From positions 76,951,502 to 77,015,501 of the forward strand of contig NC_084831.1 of the NCBI RefSeq assembly GCF_033115175.1: a stretch of 64,000 nucleotides of DNA, given 5' to 3'. The translations under genes were made by a program, and so were the position numbers. Under the pieces are notes generated by a model that was not told the origin of the DNA, did not search any database, and worked only from the letters and a program-made list of their open reading frames with translations. Positions 36,238 to 46,120 of this stretch are shown in pieces. The first letter of the stretch is position 1. The number at the start of each line of letters is the position of its first letter. The stretch is from Lepus europaeus. Lineage: Eukaryota > Chordata > Mammalia > Lagomorpha > Leporidae.

Positions 36238-39200
36238 ATGGCAGGGCAAAGTTACTCCTTCTCAATAGTCACATTGAACGTTAATGGCCTGAACTGTCCA
36301 GTTAAAAGACACAGATTGGCTGATTGGGTTAAGGAACAAAACCCATCTATTTGCTGCTTACAAGAAACACATCTTTCCAACAAAGATGCATACAGACTGA
36401 AAGTGAAAGGCTGGAAAAAGATATACCATGCCAACAGAAATGAAAAAAGATTGGGCATAGCCATCTTAATATCAGACAACATAAACTTTAACACAAAAAC
36501 TGTCAGGAGAGACAAAGAGGGGCACTATATAATGATTAAGGGATCCATTCAACAGGAAGATATAACGATTATCAATGTGTATGCACCTAATTACAGGGCA
36601 CCGGTTTATTTAAAAGATTTGTTAAGGGACTTAAAGAGAGACTTAGACCCCAATAGAATAGTACTGGGGGACTTCAACACTCCACTCTCAGAAATAGGCA
36701 GATCAACAGGACAGAAGATCAACAAGGAGACAGTAGATTTAAACGACACTATAGCCCAAATGGATCTAACAGATATCTACAGAACTTTTCATCCTACACA
36801 TAAAGCATTTACATTCTTCTCAGCAGTACATGGAACCTTCTCTAGGATTGATCACATATTAGGCCATAAAGCAAGTCTCAGCAAATTCAAAAGAATTAGA
36901 ATCATACTATTCAGTTTCTCAGACCATAAAGGAATGAAGTTGGAAATTAGGAACTCAGGAATCCCTAGAGCATATGAAAACACATGGAGATTGAACAATA
37001 TGCTCCTGAATGAAAAATGGGTCATAGAAGAAATTAAAAGAGAAATCAAAAATTTTCTGGAAGTAAATGAGGATATATATCAATAGGTGCCTACATCAAG
37101 AAATTGGAAAGTAACCAAATAGATGAGCTTTCAATTCATCTCAAGGATCTAGAAATTCTGCAGCAAACCAGACCCAAACCCAGTAGGAGAAGAGAAATAA
37201 TTAAAATCAGAGAAGAAAACAACAGGATTGAATCCAAAAAAAATTACAAAAAATCAGCCAAAGAGGAGCTGGTTTTTTGAAAAAATAAACAAAATTGACA
37301 CCCCATTGGCCCAATTAACTAAAAACAAGAAGAGAAAATACCCAAATCAATAAAATCAGAGATGAAAAAGGAAACGTAACAACAGACACCACAGAAATAA
37401 AGAGAATCATCAGAAATTACTACAAGGAGTTCTATGCCAGCAAACAGGGAAATCTATCAGAAATGGATAGATTCCTGGACACATACAACCTACCTAAATT
37501 AAACCAAGAAGACATAGAAAACCTAAACAGAACCATAACTGAGACAGAAATTGAAACAGTAAGAAAAGCCCAGGACCAGATGGATTCACTGCTGGATTCG
37601 ACGAGACATTGAAAGAAGAACTAACTCCAATTCTTCTCAAACTATTGAAAAAGAGGGAATCCTCCCAAATTCTTTTTATGAAGCCAGCATCACCTTAATC
37701 CTTAGGCAGAAAAAGATGCAGCATTGAAAGAGAATTACAGACCAAGAACCCTGAAGAACATAGATGCAAATATCCTCAATAAAATACTGGCCAATATAAT
37801 GCAACAACACATCAGAAAGATTATCCACCCAGACCAAGTGGGATTTATCCCTGGTATGCAAGGATGGTACAATGTTCACAAAAAATCAACGTGATACACC
37901 ACATTAACAGACTGCAGAAGAAAAACCATATGATTATCTCAATAGATGCAGAGAAAGCATTAAATAAAATTCAACGCCCTTTCATGATGAAAACTCTAAG
38001 CAAATTGGGTATAGATGGAACATTCCTCAATACAATCAAAGCAATTTATGAAAAACCCATAGTCAGCATCCTATTGAATGGGGAAAAGTTGGAAGCATTT
38101 CCACTGAGATCTGGCACCAGACAGGGATGCCCACTCTCACCACTGCTCTTCAATATAGTTCTCGAAGTTTTAGCCCGAGCTATTAGGCAAGAAAAAGAAA
38201 TTAAATGGATACAAATTGGGATGGAAGAACTCAAACTATCCCTCTTTGCAGATGATATGATTCTTTATTTAGAGGATCCAAAGAACTCTACTAAGAGACT
38301 ATTGGAACTCATAGAAGAGTTTGGCAAAGTAGCAGGATATAAAATCAATCCACAAAAATCAACAGCCTTTGTATACACAGGCAATGTCATGGCTGAGGAA
38401 GAACTTCTAAGGTCAATCCCATTCACAATCGCTACAAAAACAATCAAATACCTTGGAATAAACATGACCAAGGACGTTAAAGATCTCTACGATGAAAATT
38501 ACAAAACCTTAAAGAAAGAAATAGAAGAGGATACCAAAAAATGGAGAAATCTTCCATACTCATGGATTGGAAGAATCAATATCATCAAAATGTCCATTCT
38601 CCCAAAAGCCATTTACAGATTCAATGAAATACCAATCCAAATTCCAAAGACATTCTTCTCAGCTCTTTAAAAAATGATACTGAGAATCATATAGAGACAC
38701 AGGAGACCTCGAATAGCTAAAGCAATCTTGTACAACAAAAACAAAGCCAGAGGCATCACAATACCAGATTTCAGGACATACTACAGGGCAGTTGTTATCA
38801 AAACAGCATGGTACTGGTACAGAAACAGATGGATAGACCAATGGAACAGAATAGAAACACCAGAAATCAATCCAAACATCTACAGCCAACTTATATTTGA
38901 TCAAGGACCTAAAACCAATTCCTGGAGCAAGGACAGTCTATTCAACAAAAAGTGCTGGGAAAATTGGATTTCCACGTGCAAAATCATGAAGCAAGACCCC
39001 TACCTTTCACCTTACACAAAAATCCACTCAACATGGATTAAAGACCTAAATCTATGACCTGACACAATCAAATTATTAGAGAACATTGGAGAAACTCTGC
39101 AAGGTGTAGGTACTGGCAAAGACTTCCTAGAAAAGACCATGGAGGCGCAGGCAGTCAAAGCCAAAATTAACTATTTGGATTGTATCAAATTGTGAAGTTT

Positions 39201-39971
39201 CTATACTGCAAAAGAAACAGTCAGCAGAGTGAAGAGGCAACCAAAAGAATGGGAAAAAATATTTGCAAAATACACAAGAGATAAAGGGTTGATAACCAGA
39301 ATCTACAAAAAATCAAGAAACTCCACAACATCAAAACAAACAACCCACTTTAGAGATGGGCCAAGGACCTCAATAGACATTTTTCAAAAGAGGAAATCCA
39401 AATGGCCAACAGACACATGAAAAAATGTTTAAGATCACTAGCCATCAGAGAAATGCAAATCAAAACCACAATGAGGTTTCACCTCACCCCAGTGAGAATG
39501 GCTCACATTCAGAAATCTACCAACAATAGATGTTGGTGAGGATGTGGGGAGAATGGGACACTAACCCATTGTTGGTGGGAATGCAAACTGGTTAAGCCAC
39601 TATGGAAGTCAGTCTGGAGATTCCTCAGAAACCTGAATATAGCCCTACCATACAACCAAGCCATCCCACTCCTTGGAATTTACCCAAAGGAAATTAAATT
39701 GGCAAACACAAAAGCTGTCTGCACATTAATGTTTATGGCAGCTCAATTCACAATAGCTAAGACCTGTAACCAACCCAAATGCCCTTTAACAGTAGACTGG
39801 ATAAAGAAATTATGGGACATGTACTCTATAGAACACTATACAGCAGTCAAAAACAATGAAATCCGGTCATTTGTAACAAGATGGAGAAATCTGGAAAACA
39901 TTATGCTGAGTGAATTGAGCCAGTCCCAAAGGGACAAATATCATATGTTCTCCCTGATCGGCGACAACTAA
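36238..39971 (+). pseudogene. L1 ORF2 (endonuclease / reverse transcriptase), inactive
   Basis: ORF2 supplies the endonuclease and reverse transcriptase for target-primed reverse transcription. 36238-37086 is an open endonuclease domain of 282 residues with recognisable catalytic segments ('LNVNGL', 'CLQETHL', 'VLGDFNTPLS', 'RIDHIL', 'SDHKGMKL'). Just after it, near 37075-37090, a short segment is missing and a stop follows. Reverse transcriptase resumes by 37864 with '[13 protein letters not shown]' and the catalytic FADD at 38245-38256. There is a stop at 38668-38670. The later C-terminal part is broken by further stops, including one inside the CCHC motif near 39520-39590. The last open piece ends at 39971. 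Length and domain order are those of L1, but the protein is lost. Confidence 0.93.
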
Positions 39972-40607
39972 CTGAGCACCAAAGGGGAAACCTGTTGAAG
40001 TGAAATGGACATTATGAGAAACAGTGACTTGATCAGCTCTTGTCCTGACTGTTGATGTACAATGTAATACTTTATCCATTTTAGTATTTTTGTTTTGTTT
40101 TGTTCTAGTACTATTGGTTGAACTCTGTGATTAACACACAATTATTCTTAGGTGTTTAAATTTTAACTGAAAAGTGATCCCTGTTAAATATAAGAGTGGG
40201 AATAAGAGAGGGAGGAGATGTGCAATTTGGGACATGTTCAAGCTGACTTGCCCCAAACGGTAGAGTTAGAAACGTGCCAGGGTATTCCAGTTCAATACCA
40301 TCAAGGTGGCATGTACCAATGCCATCTCACTAGTCCAAGTGATCAATTTCAGTTCACAATTGATCACACCGATAGGTCTAAGAGTCAAAGGGATCACACA
40401 AACAAGACTAGTGTCTGCTAATACTAACTGATAGAATCAAAAAGGGAGAGAACGATCCATCATGGGAAGCGGAATATGCAGCATACGCATAGAATGGCAG
40501 ATGTCCTCAACAGCACTCTGGCCTCAGAATCAGCCCTTAAGGCATTCAGATATGGCTGAAGAGCCCATGAGAGTATTTCAGGCATGGAAAGGCAAGACCC
40601 TCTGGCA

Positions 40608-40663
<56 letters not shown>

Positions 40664-41131
40664 AAAGAAAAGAAAAGATAAATTAACGATCTCTGCAAGT
40701 GAGATCCCAGTGGAAAGAATGGGGCCATCAAAGAAGGAGGTACCTTTCTCTGAAGGGAGGAGAGAACTTCCACTTTGACTTGACCCTGTCAGAATGAGAT
40801 CAAAGTAGACGAACTCAAAAGGCTTCCATAGCCTTGGCAGCTCATGACTAGAGCCTAGGGAGATTACTGATGCCATAAACAAGAGTGTCAATTTGTTAAG
40901 TCCACAACAGGAATCACTGTGTACTTACTTCTCACGTGGGATCTGTCCTTAATGTGTTGTCCAATGTGAAGTAATGCTATAACTAGTACTGAAACAATAT
41001 TTTACACTTTGTGTTTCTGTGTGTGTACAAACTGATGGAATCTTTACTTAATATATACTAAATCAATCTTCTGTATATAAAGATAATTGAAAATGAAAAA
41101 AATTTGCAGAAATAAATAGTATTACCAATTT
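39972..41131 (+). mobile_element. L1 3' UTR
   Basis: About 1.16 kb of lagomorph-type 3' UTR with no coding content. It includes the purine-rich AAAG array at 40604-40664 and AATAAA at 41111-41116, about 15-20 bases before the A-tail. The same UTR is recognisable, in reverse, at 1-150 and 60415-60640. Confidence 0.85.
40604..40677. repeat. (AAAG)n array in the L1 3' UTR
   Basis: About fifteen uninterrupted AAAG units followed by an AAAAG-type run to about 40677. L1 3' UTRs typically contain a polypurine tract, and here it has grown into a tetranucleotide microsatellite. It generates Lys/Glu and Phe/Leu/Ser frames on both strands (including a 143-codon minus-strand frame) that are not genes. 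Confidence 0.93.
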
Positions 41132-41186
41132 AAAAAAAAAGAGAGAGAGAGATAGGAACAAGGAGAGAAAAAGAGTTAAGAAAGGT

Positions 41187-41546
41187 GGAGGTGGGCATTT
41201 AGCCTAGTGGTTAAGTTGCTCACACTCCATATCTGGTACCTGGACTCCACATTAGGCCCAGCTCCTAACTCAAGTTTCCTCTTAATGAACACCCTGGGTA
41301 TCAGTGATGATGGATCAAGTAGTTGGTTTTCTGCCACCACACAGGACTGAGTTCCTGGGTCCCAGTTTCAACCAGTCTAAATGTACCTATGGCAGGCATT
41401 TTAAGAATAAACCAGTAGATAAGATAAGAGCCTCTCTCTCTTTCTCTCTCTCTCTCCCTCCCTACCTCCCTCCCTCTCTCTCTTTCTGCTTCTCTCCATT
41501 TTTCTTATTCTCTCTGACTTCTAAATAAATATCTTTTTTTAAATCT
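41187..41546 (+). mobile_element. Old CSINE (divergent head)
   Basis: Plus-strand element with the variant head 'gtgggcatttagcctagtgg' and 'ctggactccacattaggccc', a CT-rich run at 41432-41520, and the tail 'taaataaatatctttttt'. It belongs to an older CSINE subfamily than the 'ggccggcgc' copies. It begins about 30 bp after the L1. Confidence 0.65.
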
Positions 41547-41751
41547 AGGAAAAGTTAAAAAAAAGGGAATTGAAGTGGAGCTAGTAAATAAAAACAGCAA
41601 AAATAGTGTAAAGGTGTTGTTGGAAAAATCAATAGCAGAATAAGGGAACAGAACAAGGAGAGAAAGGTCACATTTCTCAACCTCTTAAGAATCCACACAA
41701 GAGTGTGGATTCTTCAGAATTCTAGTTTCAGAGCCACACAAAAAAATCTAT

Positions 41752-41956
41752 TCTGGGAGTGGGTGTTTAACTTAGTAATTAAGATGCCCATATCTCACAC
41801 TGGGGTAACTGGATTTTCACCCAGCTTTGGTTCTTGACTTTCTGCTGTCTGGGAGGCAGCCTTGATGGCTCAAATAAATGAGTTCCTGCCACCCATATGG
41901 GAGACCTCAGGTGAGTTCTTGGCTCTCTCTCAAATAAATAAATTTTTAAAAATATC
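41752..41956 (+). mobile_element. Old CSINE, internally shortened
   Basis: Same old head type ('gtgggtgtttaacttagtaa'), then a compressed body ('gccacccatatgggagacct') and the tail 'tctcaaataaataaattttt'. Roughly a third shorter than a complete copy. It is directly followed by another CSINE on the same strand. Confidence 0.65.
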
Positions 41957-42258
41957 CTGGTAGCCAGCATTACAGTGCAGTGGATTATGACTGTGATGCC
42001 AATATCTCATATAGAGTGCCAGTTCAAGTCTCAGCTCTTTTGCTTCTGATCCACTTTCCTACTAATATGCTTTGGAAAGCAGTGGTGATAGCCCAAATGC
42101 TTCAGTTTCTGCCACTCATGTGGGAGAACTGGATGAAGTTCCTGGATTCTGGCTTCTGCCTGGCACAACCCTGGCTGTTGTAGCCATTTGGGTGTGGGCG
42201 CGGGGGATGAACCAGCAGATAAATAGATCTGTCTCTCTGTCCGTGTGTGTGTTATTCC
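41957..42258 (+). mobile_element. Old CSINE, tail missing
   Basis: Plus-strand copy from 'ctggtagccagcattacagt' through 'cttctgatccactttcctac' and 'gccatttgggtgtg' to a CT/TG-rich end near 42255. The 'aaataaatcttt' tail is absent, so it has lost its 3' end. Confidence 0.65.
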
Positions 42259-42259
42259 C

Positions 42260-43236
42260 TATCCAACTTGATGGATGTACATTTCCCTTCCCATCACTTA
42301 AGAGCATCCTATTCTTTCCAGTTTTCTGAGCTCTTCAGCCCCCTGCCCCAAGAGTCTCTCTGAAGCTCACATGTTAACTATCTACAGATGATTTTTTTCT
42401 CTCTCTACCTTAATTTAATAGAGCATTTTCATATAAAATAGAAATCTGAGTTATACTGTGAAGGCTTTCTTTAAGAAGCATACATACCTTATTTTTCTTA
42501 CGAGACAATAAGACCCCAAAGCCTTATATTTCAGAAAACTCTTTGAGATCCAGGTAAACTCTAGTCAAAGCTAGATCTGATCTCTTGGATAGAAGTTTCA
42601 GCCTCAAACATAAATTTGAAAGAACAAGAATGTATACTTCTATACATGCATTACAGTTATTTAGGCTGGGGAGTCAAGGCAAGCTACATGAAGTTATGGG
42701 GCCTAGGACAAAATGAAAATGTCGGATTCTTTGTTCAAAAGTTAATATGAATTTCAAGTTGATGACAGGAGAGCATTAAACCAATCGTGGAACCATTCTT
42801 TGCATGATGTCCTGTACAACCTCATAAGTCACACATAGTTGAAGCTGATCTGTAGAAAGCTTTATCTGGTGGGGGCAGGTGGGGATGACAGTGGGAAAAA
42901 TGTAAGGATAGGAGTGGCCTGGTGTTGAGTGACTGGTTCAAAACCTAGATAAGTCACGGGCTTCTGGTAGAGAATAAGTTAAGTGTTATTAAAGATAAAA
43001 AATGGGGAGAAAAAAAGGGCAAATATTAACAATGTGACTTGTCAGTCAACGTTCAGCCAGAGTCATGCCTAGAGGCCTCAAAGTGTCAATTCTTATTTAT
43101 TAACATATTTCTCTTCTAATCAAAGCCAATAATAGCCACAATTGCTGAGCTACACTTAGCAACCAGACCTAAATACTGGTAGGTAGGCCGCATGAATGAT
43201 GATGTGAAAGAACCTAAAGATCCCAAAGTAAAATGA
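42260..43236. other. Non-coding interval, nothing assigned
   Basis: About 1 kb of mixed AT-rich sequence without recognised repeat or open frame. Confidence 0.4.
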
Positions 43237-43246
43237 AACATTACGG

Positions 43247-43552
43247 ATTTTTTTTTTTTGACAGGCAGAGTAGACAGTGAGAGAGAGAGAGAGAGAGATA
43301 GAAAGGTCTTCCTTTGCCATTGGTTCACCCTCCAATGGCTGCTGTGGCCGGCGCACCACGTTGATCCGAAGCCATGAGCCAGGTGCCTCTCCTGGTCTCC
43401 CATGCAGGCGCAGGGCCCAAGGACTTGGGCCATCCTCCACTGCATTCCCGGGCCACAGTACAGAGCTGGACTGGAAGAGGAGCAACTGGGACTAGAACCT
43501 GGGGTGCTGGCGCCGCAGGTGGAGGATTAGCCTACTGAGCCATGATGCCAGC
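43247..43552 (-). mobile_element. CSINE (relatively young)
   Basis: Minus-strand copy: T-run and 'tttgacaggcagagtagaca', a GA run at 43278-43298, and the head near 'ggtgctggcgccgcaggtgg'. Target duplication of 10 bp with one mismatch (aacattaygg) at 43237-43246 and 43553-43562. The 109-codon frames on the minus strand are translations of the SINE. Confidence 0.9.
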
Positions 43553-43759
43553 AACATTATGGTTTTTAAAAGGTTTTATTAGCTTTCAAATAAGCATTGT
43601 CCCTTCTAGTTTAGCCTTCTAATTGGTTGGGGGGAAAATGAGGATGCCTCATAACACCTGACCAGCCTACTCAGAAGGCTCTCAAAATAAGGCACACATT
43701 GGGACACAATAAGCTATAACCTGCAGTGCAAAATTTGGTAACGCTATCCAGTGGAGAAA

Positions 43760-43975
43760 GTTCTGAAACCAGAATGCAAAAACCTGAAGGTACCACCAAC
43801 TCCATTACTTACTACCCATGACCTGGAAGCAACCCTGATTTCCTCTGAGCCTCAATGTCCTCTCCTGTAAAAGAGATAACACCTCCCTATTTATTATCAA
43901 AGTAAGATAATGTGTTTTAAAAAAAAACTGTAAAGTGTTGCATGAATTTGAGGCATTATCGTTAAAGGAATTTGG
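43760..43975 (+). mobile_element. MIR SINE remnant
   Basis: Plus-strand MIR order: 'actccattacttactaccca', then 'ctctgagcctcaatgtcctc', then 'tcctgtaaaagagataacac' and 'aaactgtaaagtgttgcat'. It is well ordered from core to 3' end. Confidence 0.65.
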
Positions 43976-44700
43976 CACTATCAAGGTCACCTCCAAAGCT
44001 AAGGAATGAAATCTCAGAAGCCATAAAACTACAATCTCTCAAAAATTAACAACAGAAGATGAAGTTGTATTTCAGCTTTATGTGAGGAAAGATCTATGCC
44101 CATGGTTGCAGAGGTAAATAGCAATGTGAATAATGCATTTCCTTGAGTGTTTTTGTTTATCTGCAATGTTTGATCCCCATAGTCATCTATACTCTATGAG
44201 CAATAGTACAAGTGAAAGGGAAAGTAAACCATGCATGTGAAAGCCAGTCGACCAGGATTTCCTCCCATGGTGCCTCATATAGGCTAGGCTTTGTTAAGCA
44301 GAATAAGCAATATTTTTTCTGGTCCCTGGAAGATCAGGTGGGCTGCAATTCAAGAGTTGTCCCTATATGTATTATGTTTACCCACAAGGAAATATTAAGT
44401 CTCCCCACCTTTCTCCTACTAACCACATGGTCTTCACTCTCTGTCTCTCTCATGAACACTACTTGTGCATCCTTACCCTACCAATCATGAACAAAATCAC
44501 TATGATAGGCACTGAGAACATAATGGACCACAAAGAAAGGAACTGGAAAATTAATGAGAAGAATGAAGATGCCAAGGGTCAACAATAGTAATACGATATG
44601 TATAGAACTGATTGCTGCTTTCCATGAGAGGCCCACTAAGGGAAGAATTATGTTATCTGTTCATCTCTACTTTCATTTTTAGATAAAAAAGATCACAACC

Positions 44701-45015
44701 GGGCCGGCGCCATGGCTCACTTGGTTAATCCTCCGCCCGCGGCTGCGGCATCCCATATGGGTGCCAGTTCTAGTCCCAGTTGTTCCTCTTCCAGTCCAGC
44801 TCTCTGCTGTGGCCCCAGGAGGCAGTGGAGGATGGCCCAAGTGCTTGGGCCCCTGCACCCGCATGGGAGACCTGGAAGAAGCTCCTGGCTCCTGGCTTTG
44901 GATCAGCGCAGTGTTGGCCGTAGCAGCCATTTGGGGAGTGAATCAATGGAAGGAAGACTTTTCTCTCTGTCTCTCTCTCTCTCACTGTCTATAACTCTGT
45001 CAAATAAAAAAAAAA
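44701..45015 (+). mobile_element. CSINE (relatively young)
   Basis: Complete plus-strand copy starting 'gggccggcgccatggctcac', with the B-box-like 'gttctagtccca' and ending 'tcaaataaaaaaaa'. Target duplication atcacaacc at 44692-44700 and 45016-45024. The 108-codon plus-strand frame at 44712-45038 is this SINE. Confidence 0.92.
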
Positions 45016-45024
45016 ATCACAACC

Positions 45025-45864
45025 ATCCAATTCACTAGTTAAGAGACCAGGCCAGAATATGGTGACAAAGTCTTTGCTGTAAATCTAATGCGTACATTTT
45101 TTCTGAAGTGGCATCTTTATATGTATCTTTAAGAACATGATTGAATGTATAGGTTCAAATTTTGGCTAGTGCCTTTTAGAGAAACTTATATTAACTGTCA
45201 CCACCAGGATGCTGATTGTAGCTGGAAAAAAATCATTGCAAGTGACATTCTGGACCTTTTGGCTCACAAAATTATATCAACTACCAGACCTGTGATTGTT
45301 GTCTTTGGACCTCCAGACATATAAACAATGCTGTCTGTCCAACAAGAGAGGATAGAGATAAAATTTCAGTACTTAAGAGGCAACCCTGAAATTCCTTAAC
45401 AATGCACAAAGCGTGTCATGCCACTACTGTAGAGAAAATTCACTATTAAGTTTGGGAATCTACTCCCATTAGGAAAAACCTAGCTTGGAGTCAGTCAAAG
45501 CCCTTTTCAGCACTGCTTCCTCTGCTACCCACATAGTGTTAATCATTGTTACCTCCTCACTTCTGTATCTTACACATGCAGTTATCATTGTGTTCACTCC
45601 TTGTTGTAGTTATTCCTTTATATGACTAGATGGCTATTATAAGTTCTTCAAGATGAAGAACTGGACCTTGCTCACCATTGTATTTTTATTTCAAAAATGT
45701 CAAGTGAAAGAAACTTCAGGTGTCCTATAAACTGCTTCAAAGGAAGTGTGGATTTCAAATTCTGGCTCATGCACGATCCCTATATCACTTAGAAAACCTT
45801 AGAGTGTCATGTTCAGAAATTAGAACATGCTCACCGCTGGAGATCAAGATGGGCAAGAGGGGGG
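45025..45864. other. Non-coding interval, nothing assigned
   Basis: AT-rich, without recognised repeat. Leads into an L3/CR1-like fragment. Confidence 0.35.
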
Positions 45865-46120
45865 AAACTGCTTGGCAGAATCTGGAAACCATGTCAAATG
45901 AGGAACAAATGAAAGAACTGGGAATGATTAACTCGACTAAAAGAAAGCAAAGAAGACGTGGTTACTCTTTTCAGATATTTGAAAAACTGTCAAGTGGAAA
46001 AGGGAGTTAGATTTGTTCATTACCCCAAAGAGCAAATCAAGATCAATGATTAAAAAGTAGAGAGAAGCAGATTTTAACTCACCAAAAGAAAGAACATTCA
46101 AAAAAAAAAAAAAACACAGA
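45865..46120 (+). mobile_element. L3/CR1-like LINE fragment, C-terminal end of ORF2
   Basis: Translation gives 'NLETMSNEEQMKELGM' followed by a basic stretch and 'FQIFEKLSSGK'. These fit, in order, the C-terminal region of CR1-clade LINE proteins. The nucleotide phrases 'ggaaaccatgtcaaatgagg' and 'gcagattttaactcacc' match the mammalian L3 end. The 96-codon frame at 45720-46010 is therefore transposon-derived and not a host gene. Confidence 0.55.

Larger units (their letters stand above)
34110..41147 (+). mobile_element. Full-length LINE-1 (coding-dead)
   Basis: A complete-length L1, about 7.04 kb: 5' UTR (34110-35145), ORF1 (35146-36158), a short spacer, ORF2 (36238-39971), 3' UTR with an AAAG microsatellite, AATAAA at 41111-41116 and an A-rich tail at 41132-41147. 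It begins 'ggcggcaagatggcagaa', the expected start of a full transcript. The 12-bp repeats 'agagataggaac' at 34098-34109 and 41148-41159 are its target site duplication. Both ORFs are disabled: a frameshift in ORF1 and multiple stops, indels and a small deletion in ORF2. It therefore cannot mobilise itself. The 3' UTR matches the other lagomorph-type L1 pieces at 1-150 and 60415-60640. Confidence 0.95.

Noticed and set aside
40460..40891. 143-codon minus-strand frame and a Lys/Glu-rich plus-strand frame
   Set aside because: They are products of the AAAG array and surrounding L1 3' UTR.
45720..46010. 96-codon frame considered as a small host gene
   Set aside because: Its C-terminal half fits an L3/CR1 LINE protein.
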